Shown: piece by piece, positions 8,280 to 18,807 of the stretch
Layout of the letters: the number at the start of each line of letters is the position of its first letter
Position numbering within the stretch: the first letter of the stretch is position 1
From: Actinopolyspora halophila DSM 43834
Lineage (GTDB): Bacteria > Actinomycetota > Actinomycetes > Mycobacteriales > Pseudonocardiaceae
Direction: 5' to 3'
DNA: 64,000 bases
NCBI RefSeq assembly: GCF_000371785.1
Contig: NZ_AQUI01000002.1
Coordinates: 3,637,276-3,701,275 of the forward strand
Notes under the pieces: generated by a model
What the model was told of the DNA's origin: nothing
Database searches by the model: none
Seen by the model: the letters and a program-made list of their open reading frames with translations, nothing else
Program-made: the position numbers and the translations under genes

Positions 8280-8484
8280 ATGTCCGGGGCGGGCTTCCAC
8301 GTACCAGCTTGGTCAGCGGTGACGACGTAGTCCACATGGTGTGCCAGGCTGGCGTTGGCCAGAAAACGGGCGGTGTTGTCCGGGTTTCAGTGAGGCAATC
8401 GATGCGCACTCCCGCTTCGGACAACTTACGCAGCGCTGGTTCGGCATCCGGATACGCGGGCAGGTCCCGAAATCCGTCCAGCAC
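8280..8484 (-). pseudogene. Haloacid dehalogenase-like gene, central part
   Basis: Reads MLDGFRDLPAYPDAEPAL then RKLSEAGVRIDCLT (HAD cap/core), then in shifted frames HHVDYVVTADQAGTWKPAPD (motif III Lys region) up to the transposon end. No N terminus with the nucleophile Asp was found beyond ~8484, so the gene was truncated as well as interrupted. Continues at 6383. Confidence 0.7.
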
Positions 8485-8563
8485 ATAGTTGATCTCGGGG
8501 CTTGAGACTGGTGAGCTCTTGTATTCGAGTGGCCTGTATTCGGGGTGGGAGTGAGATGGTCAG

Positions 8564-10044
8564 TCACTGGTTGTGGTGGCTGGGGGCGTAGCGGTTCCAG
8601 GTTCCTCCGGCTTCGGTCAGGACGCGGGTGGTGTGTTTGTCGTGGAAGCCGAGCATGGTGGCGACGACGGGTGTGCTGGGGCTTGGAGCACGAGGTGGCG
8701 CAGGGCTGAGGTGCGTCCGGTTTGGATGGGGATGCCGTGGCGGCGGAGGGCGTCGCTGAGGCTGCGGTGGTGGAGAGGGTGGCCTGGTTGGCGGCCGGGG
8801 AACAGCCAGTCCGATTCGTGGTTCGCTCCGGTGGAGGTGGTGCGTGCGGTGAGCAGGTCGCGGAGCAGGTCGGCCAGTGGGGTGGGTGCGGGTGTGGGGG
8901 ACTCGCCGAGGTGTAGGAGAACGTCGTCGTGATGGATGATCACGTCGTGGGTGGTCATCCGGGCGATGCGGCTGACGGGTTGGGCGTAGAGCAGCACGAG
9001 CAGTCCTGCGACGCGTTCCCGCAGCGGGATCGTGTGGTCGGTGGCGAGTCTGCGAACACGTGCGAGTCGGTGGTGTTGGGCCATCGGTGTGGGGTTGGTG
9101 GTGGACTTCCATGCCCAGCTCAGCCGGGGCATGTGCCCGGCTCGCATGGCCCATCGCAGGAACGGTTGTGCTGGCCGTCTGGTCGCGTAGTGCTCGGAGT
9201 GCCAGGCGTCGAGGTCGGCCTGGGTGCAGTGCTCAAGGTCGGTGCGGGCTTCGTCGAGCCAGGTCAGGAAGTCCGCAGCGCGGTTGATGCGCTGGAGGGA
9301 TTCGTTTGTCGCGCTCGGGCGGAGGGGTTGGTGTCCGGCGGTGCGGCGCAGGCGTCGCAGCTCGTGCCAGGTGGCGAAGCAGTGGATGAGTTGGGCGTGT
9401 TCGGGGCGCTCGATGTCGGCCAGGCGCTGGGTGAGCCAGCGTTCGAAGAGCATGAGCTGCTTGTCTGCGTGGGGCAGGACACCGTGGTGGGTCAGCAACT
9501 CGCGGACGAAGGAGGCTGTGCGCCAGTCCGACAGCCCAGCCAGTGCTTCGTGCGTCATGGGAAGCTCTCCGCGAGCCAAGGCCGTCAGCAGAGCGGGGCC
9601 GCGTGACCGCGCGAGCCAGCCCAGTTCTCGTTTCGGGCGCCGAGTCGCCAGGACATCTTCCAGCACTGGCACCAGTTCCGGGCGAACCTGCCCGGTGCCG
9701 TCGGCGAGCATGTGGACGAGCTTGTCGGCCAGGGTGCAGCGTTCGCAGAGCCGCCCCCGCAGCAGGCAGCCCTCGATTCCGCAGCGGTCGCAGAAGAAGT
9801 CGCGGGTGATGCCCGCGCAATCCCGGCGGACCGAGTCCGCATCACCCGGATTCCGGCGGCCGGGCAGCAGCCGGTGGATGCCGCAGTCGGGGCAGTCGCC
9901 CCAGGTGTGGACGGCGTGGTCGAAGCAGGTCCGACAGATCGGGCCTTCCCAATTGGCGGCCTTGGCCGCTCGGCGCCCGCAACGGACGCAGTCACGGACG
10001 TGCCAGCGCTCGAACTGCTCTCTCGTGTAGGCCGGGCTCATCAC
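8564..10044 (-). pseudogene. Zinc-ribbon tyrosine-recombinase-like protein, frameshifted near its C terminus
   Basis: N-terminal ~120 residues hold several Cys pairs (CVRCGRR, CRTC, CPDCGIHR, CDRCG, CERC), a probable zinc-binding region. The C-terminal half resembles a phage-integrase fold: QPVSRIARMTTHDV, then RTSALRHLV, then in another frame LGFHDKHTTRVLTEAGG and NRYAPS with the candidate nucleophile Tyr. The frame breaks near 8690 by an apparent 2-nt insertion (GCACACCC), so the catalytic Tyr is lost from the main frame (8617-10044). Overlaps the XRE gene by 4 bp. Member of the recombinase-XRE-recombinase cassette. Confidence 0.7.
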
Positions 10045-10364
10045 TGTCCACGCAGGCGGGCGCGCTTGGGGGTGACCGCAGCCGGGTCGATCACGGCGTC
10101 ATCGGTGGCGGTGGTGCGGCCGGAGGCGTTTTCGGCGGTGGTGGCGATCAACTCGGCCGGGCTGCATTCGAAGATGTCGCAGAACGCGGCCAGCACGGCC
10201 AGCGACAGCCGTTCCGGGTTACCGGTCGCCAACCGATGCACCTGCGACACCGACAGCTCGATACCTCGGTCGCGCAGGAGAGGAACGAGTTCGGTGGTGG
10301 AGAACATGCCGTGTTCGGCCATGAGCTCCCGCAGCCGCCAGTGGTAGCTGACCTGCCGTTTCAT
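10041..10364 (-). CDS. XRE-family helix-turn-helix regulator
   Basis: 107 aa. Cro/C1-type HTH with STTELVPLLRDRGIELSVSQVHRLA and LAVLAAFCDIFECSPAEL. It overlaps both neighbours by 4 bp, so it is translationally coupled within the recombinase cassette. Probable controller of the dyads at 11502-11538 upstream of the first gene (inference). Confidence 0.85.
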   Translation of the reverse strand: MKRQVSYHWRLRELMAEHGMFSTTELVPLLRDRGIELSVSQVHRLATGNPERLSLAVLAAFCDIFECSPAELIATTAENASGRTTATDDAVIDPAAVTPKRARLRGQ

Positions 10365-11482
10365 CGAGCCCTCCGAGTCGGATCGAGGGCCGCGCCGAGA
10401 GTGTCATCCAGAGCGCGGCGCAGAGTGCGAGTGCGAAAGTCCGACGACACGCACGTGTAGCTCGAGGTCGTCGAGGCGTGTTCGTGCCCGACCTGCTGCT
10501 GCACGAAGAACGGGTCCCAGCCGGCCTCGATCAGGTGCGTGACGTAGGACCGGCGGAACGAGTGGAAATCCAGACCCGGAGCGAGATTCAACGCGTCCCG
10601 GTAGAGCGCGAACCGCGCGTCGAGCTGGCTCAGCGCGATCCGCTCGGCCCGCTCCGAGGGCCACAACGCTGGGCTGTCGGCACGACCAAAGGCGGGCCGG
10701 ACCTGCGTGATCCACTGGTCCAGGATCTCGGGTGTCCAGTCCCAGACGGTCAGCACGCTGCGGCGTTTCGGTGGTGAGCCCTTCTTGGCCTTGCCATGCC
10801 GGACGTAGGCCACACCGTGATCGCCGAACTCGGGCGCGTGCGGGTTGCGGCCGAGATCGGCCAGATCGAGCATCCGCACCTCGTTGCGGCGCAGGCCGAA
10901 GGAGTAGGCGACCTTGAACAGCGTGGCATCGCGAAACGCGGGCAACCAGCCCTTACGCCCGGCGACCCGCACCCGGGAGACCTGCTCATCGGCGTAATCG
11001 AAGAACCGCTCCAGCTCATCGAGGGTAAACGCCCGCTTGCCCGGGTCGGCCTCACCGTCCTGAACGTGCACCGCGGTGTTCCACTCGTGACAAACCTGCA
11101 CCGGATGCGTGCCGAAACGCTGCTCACATTCGACCGGCCACTGATACACCGGATCCGTGACGTAGCCGCAGAACCCGTGCACCGCCTCCTGGTAGGCCCG
11201 CAACGTCGAGTGCTTCAGACGCCGCACGGCCCGCAGATCACCGAACCACTCGTCGGCCAGCTGCGGACTCCACTGCCACGGGAACGCATTCGCATGCCGG
11301 GCGAACGCCCGCACCACCTTCTGGCGGCCGTCGATCGTGGACAGCGCCAGATTCCGCGCCAACTGCTGGTTACGCCACCCCTGAAGCATCGCCGAGAACA
11401 CCTGCTCCTCCGGGTGCAACAACGACACCCCATCGGCCAGATGCAGCCGCGCGAGCCCCGGAACCCGCCCACCATCGGTCAC
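10361..11482 (-). CDS. Tyrosine recombinase (phage integrase family)
   Basis: 373 aa with the full catalytic set: first Arg in FGLRRNEVRMLDLADL, H-x-x-R in DFHSFRRSYVTHLIEAG, GH in VQQQVGHEHAST, and the nucleophile Tyr in SSYTCVSSDF. The N-terminal SAM-like core-binding domain spans ~residues 25-130. Starts at GTG 11482. Leader gene of the recombinase-XRE-recombinase-like operon. Confidence 0.88.
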   Translation of the reverse strand: MTDGGRVPGLARLHLADGVSLLHPEEQVFSAMLQGWRNQQLARNLALSTIDGRQKVVRAFARHANAFPWQWSPQLADEWFGDLRAVRRLKHSTLRAYQEAVHGFCGYVTDPVYQWPVECEQRFGTHPVQVCHEWNTAVHVQDGEADPGKRAFTLDELERFFDYADEQVSRVRVAGRKGWLPAFRDATLFKVAYSFGLRRNEVRMLDLADLGRNPHAPEFGDHGVAYVRHGKAKKGSPPKRRSVLTVWDWTPEILDQWITQVRPAFGRADSPALWPSERAERIALSQLDARFALYRDALNLAPGLDFHSFRRSYVTHLIEAGWDPFFVQQQVGHEHASTTSSYTCVSSDFRTRTLRRALDDTLGAALDPTRRAR

Positions 11483-11501
11483 GTGTCATCACACTCCGTA
11501 G

Positions 11502-11538
11502 ATCGCATCTGATGCGAGATCATCGCATCCAATGCGAT
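11502..11538. promoter_or_regulatory. Two adjacent TCGCAT dyads, candidate operators of the recombinase operon
   Basis: Site 1: TCGCATC-T-GATGCGA (11503-11517). Site 2: ATCGCAT-CCA-ATGCGAT (11522-11538). Both arms are perfect, 7 bp each. They lie 20-56 bp upstream of the recombinase GTG, an ideal position for repression. A degenerate third copy is at 11701-11717. Confidence 0.6.
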
Positions 11539-11700
11539 CACGGTTGCATTCCCCCTGGCCACCCTGCTGCCGGCGACTGAGGGACCACATACTTCTCACT
11601 GCTGATCCAGTAGACTCAACGCCTCAACCAGCACAGCACCACCCCAGGTCACTGGCTGATTCCCTCCAGCCCGGCAAGCCACATCGCACAACGACCTGAA

Positions 11701-11717
11701 ATCGCACCCGATGCAAT
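11701..11717. promoter_or_regulatory. Degenerate third TCGCAC/GATGCAAT operator-like site
   Basis: ATCGCACCCGATGCAAT resembles the two dyads at 11502-11538 with mismatches. It lies in the ~450-bp gap between the two divergent recombinase genes, which holds no convincing gene. Confidence 0.35.
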
Positions 11718-11830
11718 ACAAGCCATTTACATCCGAACGACAGACAGCGCTAAGCCATGATGGTGCTGATCAGGGGAGTGCGATGTCGGGTCTGGATGAG
11801 GGTAGGGCTGGTTCCGCATATAGTTCGTGA

Positions 11831-11910
11831 TTATCTGCGACAGTGTGCTCGGCGACCTCGGAGAACACCTGCCGCCGGGCGCGGTGACTCCGTCTGCTTA
11901 TCTGCGATAG
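11831..11910 (+). repeat. Direct repeat TTATCTGCGAYAG before a recombinase gene
   Basis: Thirteen-base copies start at 11831 and 11898, spaced 67 bp, just upstream of GTG 11929. Could be recombinase-binding arms or regulatory sites. Confidence 0.3.
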
Positions 11911-11928
11911 CGCTCGGGAGGCTCTCTC

Positions 11929-12870
11929 GTGGGCACCGTGCATCGCCTCGACCTCCAGTCTGCCGCACCGGGCCTCGCGGGTGCGGTCGACGCGTTCCTC
12001 GCCGAGGTGGTCAACCGCAATACGGCCCGTGCGTACGGCATCGCGCTGCGCGCCCTGGTTGCCGAGTTCGGCGAGTCCACGCAGGTTGCGGTGTTGGATG
12101 GGGACGCGACGGCCGAGAAGATCGGCCGGTGGTTTGCTCGCCGCTGGGGTGAGTCGTCGGCGGCGACCGTCAATGCGCGGTTGGACGCGCTACGTTCGGC
12201 GGCGAGCTGGTGGCGGGCCCAGGGCTGGATCACTGGCGACCCGACGCGCCGGATTCGTCGGCGTCCACGCACCCCGGACCGTACTCGCTCGATCGGCCGG
12301 GCCGATATCGAGGCGCTGTTGACCCGCCAGCATGTGCCGCTTCGGGAGCGCACGCTGTGGCGGTTGCTGTATGAGACCGCCGCCCGCGCCGAGGAGGTCT
12401 TGGCGCTGGATGTCGATGAGCTGGACCTGCGCAACCGCCGCGCGAAAGTCCGCCGCAAGGGTGGTGCGGCCGATGTCATCGTCTGGCGTACGGCCAGCGC
12501 CCGGCTGCTGCCGCGCTTGCTCGACGGTCGCCGGACGGGGCCGGTGTTTGTCACCGAGCGGCGGGCTCGCGTCGAGCTGCCACCGGTCGATGTGGATCCG
12601 GCCTCCGGGCGGGCGCGGCTGTCCTATCGGCACGCGGCTGAGACGTTCGAGCAGGCCACCGAGAAACTCCCGGGTGGACCGTTCACGCTGCACCAGCTGC
12701 GGCATTCGGCGCTGACGCATGCCGCCGAGGATGGGGCGAACACCGCCACCTTGTTGGCGTTTTCCGGGCACGCCTCGGTGTCCTCACTGGCCCGTTATGC
12801 CCAGGTCTCTCCGGAGGCCCTGGGCCGGTGGCAGCAGGCCCGTGATCCGGCCGCACGGCGCCGCTGGTGA
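11929..12870 (+). CDS. Tyrosine recombinase / XerD-like integrase
   Basis: 313 aa. Core-binding domain ~15-100, catalytic domain with Arg in LYETAARAEEVLALDVDEL, HQLRHSALTHAAEDG, FSGHASVSSLARYAQVS (GH and nucleophile Tyr). GTG 11929 follows GGGAGG by eight bases. Divergent from the recombinase operon; small size and lack of a DNA-specific N-terminal arm suit a plasmid/transposon resolvase type. Convergent with the multicopper oxidase. Confidence 0.85.
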   Translation: MGTVHRLDLQSAAPGLAGAVDAFLAEVVNRNTARAYGIALRALVAEFGESTQVAVLDGDATAEKIGRWFARRWGESSAATVNARLDALRSAASWWRAQGWITGDPTRRIRRRPRTPDRTRSIGRADIEALLTRQHVPLRERTLWRLLYETAARAEEVLALDVDELDLRNRRAKVRRKGGAADVIVWRTASARLLPRLLDGRRTGPVFVTERRARVELPPVDVDPASGRARLSYRHAAETFEQATEKLPGGPFTLHQLRHSALTHAAEDGANTATLLAFSGHASVSSLARYAQVSPEALGRWQQARDPAARRRW

Positions 12871-12906
12871 CCGCTGTCGGCCTCGGCGAGGCGTCGTTGC
12901 GGCGGC

Positions 12907-14568
12907 TCAGGGATCGGTCACGTAGGACATGATTACGGCCATGCCGATGGCGAGGTGGTAGGCCATGTGGCAGTGCACGAGCCATTGGCCGGGGTTGTCG
13001 GCGGTGAAGTCCATGCTGACGCGCTGGCCGGGGGCGACGACGAGGGTGTCCTTGCGGGTGCCGTTGGGAATCGGGCTGAGGGTGGCGTCGGGGTGGCGCC
13101 GGCTGCGGATGGCTCCGGTGGCGCGGACGGTGCCGGTGTGGCCGTGCAGATGCATGGGGTGATACATCGGGGTCGGAATGACCATGGTCATGCGCATCCG
13201 CTGGCCTTCGCGGATCGCCATGGGGGTGACGTCGGCGAAGGGCTTGTGGTGGTTGTAGGTCTCGCCGTTGATGCGCCAGTGGAATCCCCGCATCGAACCG
13301 ATCAGCTGCAGGGGGTGGGTCACCTCCGGTTGACTGTCGTCGGGCTGGACCTCGGGGGTGGCGTGCAGGTCGGACAGCTTCAGCAGACGACCGGCCAGTT
13401 CCGTGGGGGTCGCGTCGGATGCGGGGGTGGGTCCGCTGGCGGTGCGGACCACCCCGAGAGCCTGGGCACCGTGACCTTCGGCGACGGCGCTCAGGGGGAA
13501 GGCACCGTCGTTGAGGTCGACGAGCAGGTCGTAGCGCTCTCCGGAAGCGATGTGCAAGGTGTCGACGGTGACCGGTTCGACCGGGAATCCGTCGGTGTGG
13601 GTCACGGTCAACCGGTGACCGCCGAGAGCGAGCCGAAACACCGAGGTGCCACCGGCGTTGATCACCCGGATGCGAGCACGCTGACCGGGCTTGGCCCGAA
13701 ACGTCTCCGGTGCCGTGGGAAGCCGCCCGTTGAGCAGGTAGAAGGGGAACTGCACGCTGGCAGCCATCAACGAGGCCACCGACGGCGCGGTCATGCCGGG
13801 AGGTGGGTCGGTGATCCCCGGTGGAATCTCGTACTGCCACGCCTCCGAGGCGTTGGGGATCCGCCCGGCTCGCACGGGAGTCCGGTACTTCGGAGTCATC
13901 CTGCCGCGCTGCAGGGTCGACAGCACCTCCTCGGGACTGTCGGCGACGTCGTCGAGCCAGTCGTCGAGCACCACGACGAACTCGACGTCGTAGTCACCGG
14001 GCTCACGGGGATCGTCGACGATCAACGGTGCGTGCAGGCCGCGTTCCCGCTGCAATCCCACGTGGGGGTGTAACCAGTAGGTGCCGGGGTCGGGGGCGGT
14101 GAAGGTGTAGCGCATGCGATCACCGACCGGGATGGGTTCCTGCATGAGGTTGGGGACCCCGTCCATGTCGTTGCGCAGCCGCAACCCGTGCCAGTACACC
14201 GTGGTGCGCTCGGGCAGCCGGTTGGTGACCTCGACCTCGAGCCGATCTCCGGCACTACAGCGAACGGCAGGTCCGGGCACCTGCCCGTTGTAGGCCCACG
14301 TGCGCACCACGCGCCCACCGAGATCGGCCTCAGTAGGCTCGGCCGTGAGCGCGGCCTGAACCATGCGACCGGAACCCTGGGCAATCCGGGCCTGCTCGCG
14401 GCGCCGCACCGCGTCCGAGGAGGGCGACACCCGTACCGGTCTCGGTGTCGAGGCCTGCGTGTCGGAGCGCAGCGCCAGGTACCCCACGCCACCGGTCGCG
14501 GCTGCCGCGCCTGCCAACCCGGCCGTAGCTGCCAGCAGACTCCGACGGCTGACACCGTCCTGGGACAT
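12907..14568 (-). CDS. Tat-exported multicopper oxidase
   Basis: 553 aa. Tat signal VSRRSLLAATAGLAG at the N terminus. Three cupredoxin domains with copper ligands: YWHGLRLRNDMDG (~128), YWLHPHVG (~168), HPMHLHGH (~465) and HCHMAYHLAIGM (~535), the last supplying the type 1 site with a Met axial ligand. The family (CopA/CumA/CueO-like) oxidises Cu(I), Mn(II) or phenols outside the membrane. It is 21 bp downstream of lnt and in the same direction, so probably part of the metal-resistance block. Confidence 0.88.
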   Translation of the reverse strand: MSQDGVSRRSLLAATAGLAGAAAATGGVGYLALRSDTQASTPRPVRVSPSSDAVRRREQARIAQGSGRMVQAALTAEPTEADLGGRVVRTWAYNGQVPGPAVRCSAGDRLEVEVTNRLPERTTVYWHGLRLRNDMDGVPNLMQEPIPVGDRMRYTFTAPDPGTYWLHPHVGLQRERGLHAPLIVDDPREPGDYDVEFVVVLDDWLDDVADSPEEVLSTLQRGRMTPKYRTPVRAGRIPNASEAWQYEIPPGITDPPPGMTAPSVASLMAASVQFPFYLLNGRLPTAPETFRAKPGQRARIRVINAGGTSVFRLALGGHRLTVTHTDGFPVEPVTVDTLHIASGERYDLLVDLNDGAFPLSAVAEGHGAQALGVVRTASGPTPASDATPTELAGRLLKLSDLHATPEVQPDDSQPEVTHPLQLIGSMRGFHWRINGETYNHHKPFADVTPMAIREGQRMRMTMVIPTPMYHPMHLHGHTGTVRATGAIRSRRHPDATLSPIPNGTRKDTLVVAPGQRVSMDFTADNPGQWLVHCHMAYHLAIGMAVIMSYVTDP

Positions 14569-14589
14569 TCTGTGTCTCCTCTGTCGTGA

Positions 14590-16335
14590 TCAGGCAGGGC
14601 GGTGATACTCGAAGCGCTGGCTACTGTGGTGCCGGGTCGAGCACGTCTGCCTGCTGTTACTCACGGCGTGTGCTGCGGTGTGCTCAGGGGATTGGGGCCT
14701 GCCTGCCGGGCGGCGAGGAGGTGTCCGGGCGGTGGGGGGTCGACCTCGGTATGAGGTGCGCAACGTGGCCAGCAGTGCGCCAATGCCCAGAGCGGTCAGT
14801 ATCCAGGTCGGTAGGGTGCCGAGGCGGGTGGCCAGCGTGGTGGTGGAGCGCAGCGGCACCTGCTGGATGAGCAGGTCGGCGGTGTATTGCCGGCTTTGCT
14901 CGATCACGGTGCCGTCGGGGCGGATGATCGCGCTGACCCCGCTGGTGGAGGCGACAACGACCGAGCGACTGTGCTCGACGGCGCGTAGCCGGGCCATGGC
15001 CAGCTGCTGGTAGGTCATCTCGCTGCGCCCGAACCACGCGTTGTTCGTGGGAACAGCCAGCAGTTCGGCTCCGCCGCGCACGGTTTCGGTGAGCACCGAG
15101 TCGTAGGCGACCTCGTAGCAGATCGCGAAGCCCACTCGGGTCGTGTCCATGTCGAAGAGGCCCGGCGTCGTCCCCGGGGTCATGTCTCGGGAGAACTGTT
15201 TGACGAACGGGGTGACGGCCGAGGCGAGCTCGCGTAGTGGGATGGTCTCGGAGAACGGGACGAGGTGCTGCTTGGCGTACTCCTCGGTGGCGCCGCGTCC
15301 GGGTTCCCAGAGGATTACGCGGTTGCTGATCCGGCCGCCTACTTCGTGGGCGATGCCTCCCACCGCCAGTGGCACGCCGAGCTGGTTGGCGATCCGATCC
15401 AGCGTGGGGTCGCTGCGTGCGAGGCCCCAGACGTTTGAGGACTCGGGAAAGAGGACGAGGTCCGGTCGGGGAAGGCGCCCGGAGCGCACCCTCTGGACCA
15501 GCTTGGTGACCTGCTGGATGTGATTGGCACGGAGCAGCTCGTTCTTGCCCATCAGGTCGATACCGATGTTGGGAGCGTCACCTTGGACGACGGCGACGGT
15601 GACGGTTCCCGCGGTGGGTGCCGTGTCGAGGGTGGGCATGGTCGTTACGCCCACGACGAGCGGCAGCGCCGTGACCGTGCCTGCGGAGGTCACGGCCCGT
15701 AGGTGTGCACGAGGGCGGTGCAGTAGGTGCCGCGCGAGCACGGCCAGTCCGCACCCGGTGAGCATCATCCCGAAGGTCACCAGCGTGGCGCCACCGAGGG
15801 AAGCCAGGGGTACGAATGCGCCCTCGGGCTGGGTGAAGGCCAGCCGTCCCCAGGGGAAGCCGCCATAGGGAACATGTGAGCGGAGGAATTCCGTGGTCAC
15901 CAGGACCGCCGCCATCCACACCGGGGAGCCGGGAAGGCGGCTGACCCGGGCCATGCCCGCGCCGGCGAGACCGAAGAACAGTGCTTCGATGGTGACCACG
16001 CCGAACCACGGCCACACCCCGAATTCCTCGCCGACTGTGTCGTAGAGCCAGCTCAGCAGGGGCAGCAGGTAGGCGAGGCCGAACAGGAAGCCATATCCGA
16101 AGCCACCTCGAGTACGCCGGTGGTGCAGCGCGGCGGCGAGCAGAGCCACCCCCAGCGGGGCCAGCCACCACAGGTGGTGTGGAGGAGCACTGCCGTAGAC
16201 GGTCAGGCCACCTGCGACCGCACCCAGCGCCCGCAGGCCGGTGGCGGCACGTGGGGGACGCAGCCGCCGGGTGTGCTTGTTTGCCCGAGAAGGCTCCGGG
16301 TGGGGATGCGGGGCGTTGCGCGGATCAAGGCGCAC
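14590..16335 (-). CDS. lnt: Apolipoprotein N-acyltransferase
   Basis: About 581 aa. Several membrane helices, then a nitrilase-fold domain with the Glu-Lys-Cys triad: Glu in [12 protein letters not shown], Lys in [14 protein letters not shown], Cys in [13 protein letters not shown]. It transfers the third acyl chain onto lipoproteins at the outer face of the membrane. Start GTG 16335 lies eight bases after AGGAG and overlaps the lspA stop by 11 bp; ATG 16383 is the alternative. Second lipoprotein-maturation gene in this metal operon. Confidence 0.87.
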   Translation of the reverse strand: MRLDPRNAPHPHPEPSRANKHTRRLRPPRAATGLRALGAVAGGLTVYGSAPPHHLWWLAPLGVALLAAALHHRRTRGGFGYGFLFGLAYLLPLLSWLYDTVGEEFGVWPWFGVVTIEALFFGLAGAGMARVSRLPGSPVWMAAVLVTTEFLRSHVPYGGFPWGRLAFTQPEGAFVPLASLGGATLVTFGMMLTGCGLAVLARHLLHRPRAHLRAVTSAGTVTALPLVVGVTTMPTLDTAPTAGTVTVAVVQGDAPNIGIDLMGKNELLRANHIQQVTKLVQRVRSGRLPRPDLVLFPESSNVWGLARSDPTLDRIANQLGVPLAVGGIAHEVGGRISNRVILWEPGRGATEEYAKQHLVPFSETIPLRELASAVTPFVKQFSRDMTPGTTPGLFDMDTTRVGFAICYEVAYDSVLTETVRGGAELLAVPTNNAWFGRSEMTYQQLAMARLRAVEHSRSVVVASTSGVSAIIRPDGTVIEQSRQYTADLLIQQVPLRSTTTLATRLGTLPTWILTALGIGALLATLRTSYRGRPPTARTPPRRPAGRPQSPEHTAAHAVSNSRQTCSTRHHSSQRFEYHRPA

Positions 16336-16837
16336 CGGATTCACTCCTGTCTGGCGATGGGGGCGTAGCGCGCAACGAGGCAAGGATCAGCAGTGCCCCA
16401 CCGCCGGTGATGAATACATCGGCGAGGTTGAAGGTGGGAAACCAGCCGGTGTGCAGGTAGTCGGTGACCACGCCGTCGACGCCGCGGTCGACGAGGTTGG
16501 CCAGCGCGCCACCCAGTACGGCGGTCAGACCGGCCAGCATCATCGTGGTGGCGGTACGGGCCTGGTACCAGGCGTAGATCGCGATGGCTGCGGTGATCAC
16601 TGCGGTGACGGTCAGCACGATCCCGTGGGGCAGCCTGGCGCCGAGGCTGAAGGCCACGCCGGGGTTGTAGCCCAGGCGCAGCTGCAGCATCCCGAGACCG
16701 ATCGTGTGGCCGGCGGCCAGCGCGTGGCCGGCCCAGGCCTTGACGATCAGGTCCGTGGCCGCGAGTACAGCGGTCCCGGTGGACAGGGTCGCCCGACGTC
16801 GGGCGACCCTGTCCACCGGACTTTCCGTACGGGTCAC
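16325..16837 (-). CDS. lspA: Lipoprotein signal peptidase (signal peptidase II)
   Basis: 170 aa with four transmembrane segments and the two catalytic aspartates in [18 protein letters not shown] and [11 protein letters not shown]. It cleaves prolipoproteins in the membrane. GTG 16837 overlaps the ATPase TGA as GTGA, so it is translationally coupled. Pairing of an LspA homologue with a lead/zinc ATPase recalls PbrA-PbrC of the Cupriavidus lead operon. Confidence 0.88.
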   Translation of the reverse strand: MTRTESPVDRVARRRATLSTGTAVLAATDLIVKAWAGHALAAGHTIGLGMLQLRLGYNPGVAFSLGARLPHGIVLTVTAVITAAIAIYAWYQARTATTMMLAGLTAVLGGALANLVDRGVDGVVTDYLHTGWFPTFNLADVFITGGGALLILASLRATPPSPDRSESGAP

Positions 16838-18807
16838 GCCGAAGCCCCCGCGGTGGCCCGAGGCGTCGACGCGCGGCTGGTGGTGCCCAGGGCACGCAGG
16901 GGGGTGGCCCGTCCGGCGCGCACGCCGTTGGCGATGACAGCGACCTCGGCCACCTCGTGTACCAGCACCACGGCCGCCAGCCCGAGGATGCCGAACAGGG
17001 CCAGCGGCATCAGCACGGTGATGATCGCCAACGACAGGCCGACGTTGCCCAGCATGATCCGCCGCGATCGGCGGGCGTGTTCCAGGGTGTGTGGCAGGTG
17101 CCGCAGGTCTTCGCCCATGAGCGCGACGTCGGCGGTTTCGATGGCCACGTCGGTGCCCATCGCCCCCATGGCGATGCCCAGGTCGGCGGTGGCCAGCGCG
17201 GGAGCGTCGTTGACGCCGTCGCCGACCATCGCCATTGACCACTGCCGTCCCAGCTCGCCGACGAGGCGGGCCTTGTCCTCTGGTCGCAGCTCGGCGTGCA
17301 CTGAGTCGATGCCCGCCTCGGCGGCCAGCGCGGTGGCGGTGGCGTGGTTGTCGCCGGTGAGCATGGCCACGTGGTAGCCGCCGCTGTGCAGTCGGGTGAT
17401 CACCTCACGTGCCTCGGGCCGCAGTTCGTCGCGTACGGCGATCGCGCCGAAAACGTGCCCGTCGTCTTCGACGAGCACCGCAGTGGCCCCGTCGTGCTGC
17501 ATCCGCTCGACCTCGGTAGTCAGCGGGCCGGGTTCCAGCCAGCCCGGGCGTCCCAACCGGACGGTGCGCCCGTCGACCTGGCCGACCAATCCGGCGCCGG
17601 TGACCGCCTCCACCTCGGCCGCTGGGGTGATCGTCTCGCTGTTGACGGCGGCCAGGATCGCCCGGGCCAGCGGATGTTCACTGCGGGCCTCCAGGGCTGC
17701 GGCCAGCCCCAGCACGTGCTCGCGGGAGATCCCGTCGGCGGTGGTCACCTCGACCACGGCCGGTTCGTTGCGGGTCAGGGTGCCGGTCTTGTCCAGCGCC
17801 ACGCCCCGCACGCGCCCGAGGGCCTCCAGTGCCGCGCCGCCCTTGACCAGCACACCGTTCTTGCTGGCCGCGCCGATGGCGGCCACGACCGTGACCGGGA
17901 TGGAAATCGCCAGCGCGCACGGTGAAGCGGCCACGAGCACCACCAGGGCGCGTTCGATCCAGGTTGCCGGGTCACCGAATACGCTACCGAGGCCGGCGAT
18001 CAGCGCTGCGGCGATCATGACACCCGGCACCAGCGGTTTGGCGATGCGGTCCGCCAGGCGCTGGCTGGCGCCCTTGCGGGACTGCTCGGCCTCCACGATG
18101 GCCACGATCCGGGCCAGCGAGTTGTCCTCGGCGGTCGTGGTGACCTCGACTTCGAGCACCCCGGTGCCGTTGATCGACCCGGCGAACACCTCCTGGTCGG
18201 GTCCGGCCTCGACCGGCACGGACTCGCCGGTGATCGCCGAGGTATCCAGCGCGGTGCGCCCGGTCCGAATCACCCCGTCGGTGGCGATGCGTTCACCGGG
18301 TTTCACCAGCATGCGGTCGCCGACCCGCAGCTCGGACGGGGCGACCACGACTTCGGCACCGTCGCGCAGCACGGTGGCCTGCTCGGGCACCAGCGACAGC
18401 AGCGCCCGCAGGCCCCGCCGGGTGCGGACCAGGGAGTACTCCTCCAGCCCCTCACTGATGGAAAACAGGACGGCCAGCATCGCAGCCTCGCCGACCTCAC
18501 CGAGAATCACCGCGCCGATCGCGGCGATCGTCATCAGCGTGCCGACACCGATCCTGCCGGTGGCCAGCCGCTTGAGCGTTTCGGGCACGAACGTATAGGC
18601 ACCCGCGGCCAACGCCAGCGCCTTGAGCACCAGTGCCAGCATCAGTGGTGCGCCTGCCCACCCGGCGGCGTAACCGGCCACGAGCAGGATCCCGGCCACC
18701 GCCGCGGCACGCAACTCAGTGACGTCCCACAGCCGCTCCGGCTCGTGCTCGCCGCCCTCCTCACCGGTACGGGGCTCCTCCCCACCGCAGCCGCACGCGT
18801 CACTCAT
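16834..18807 (-). CDS. P1B-type heavy-metal-translocating ATPase
   Basis: 657 aa. N-terminal metal-binding stretch MSDACGCGG; actuator motif TGES; membrane metal site ASPCALAIS (~residue 297); phosphorylation site DKTGTLT (~338); [20 protein letters not shown]; and a last-helix motif HEVAEVAVI typical of Zn/Cd/Pb exporters. ATG 18807 overlaps the regulator stop as ATGA; longer in-frame starts lack support. With its CmtR-like regulator, cadmium/lead export is the likeliest role. Confidence 0.9.
   Translation of the reverse strand: MSDACGCGGEEPRTGEEGGEHEPERLWDVTELRAAAVAGILLVAGYAAGWAGAPLMLALVLKALALAAGAYTFVPETLKRLATGRIGVGTLMTIAAIGAVILGEVGEAAMLAVLFSISEGLEEYSLVRTRRGLRALLSLVPEQATVLRDGAEVVVAPSELRVGDRMLVKPGERIATDGVIRTGRTALDTSAITGESVPVEAGPDQEVFAGSINGTGVLEVEVTTTAEDNSLARIVAIVEAEQSRKGASQRLADRIAKPLVPGVMIAAALIAGLGSVFGDPATWIERALVVLVAASPCALAISIPVTVVAAIGAASKNGVLVKGGAALEALGRVRGVALDKTGTLTRNEPAVVEVTTADGISREHVLGLAAALEARSEHPLARAILAAVNSETITPAAEVEAVTGAGLVGQVDGRTVRLGRPGWLEPGPLTTEVERMQHDGATAVLVEDDGHVFGAIAVRDELRPEAREVITRLHSGGYHVAMLTGDNHATATALAAEAGIDSVHAELRPEDKARLVGELGRQWSMAMVGDGVNDAPALATADLGIAMGAMGTDVAIETADVALMGEDLRHLPHTLEHARRSRRIMLGNVGLSLAIITVLMPLALFGILGLAAVVLVHEVAEVAVIANGVRAGRATPLRALGTTSRASTPRATAGASA

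Noticed and set aside
12256-12870. 'RIT' (recombinases in trio) element for the three recombinases
   Set aside because: RIT elements have three adjacent recombinases in one direction; here one is divergent and an XRE gene intervenes.
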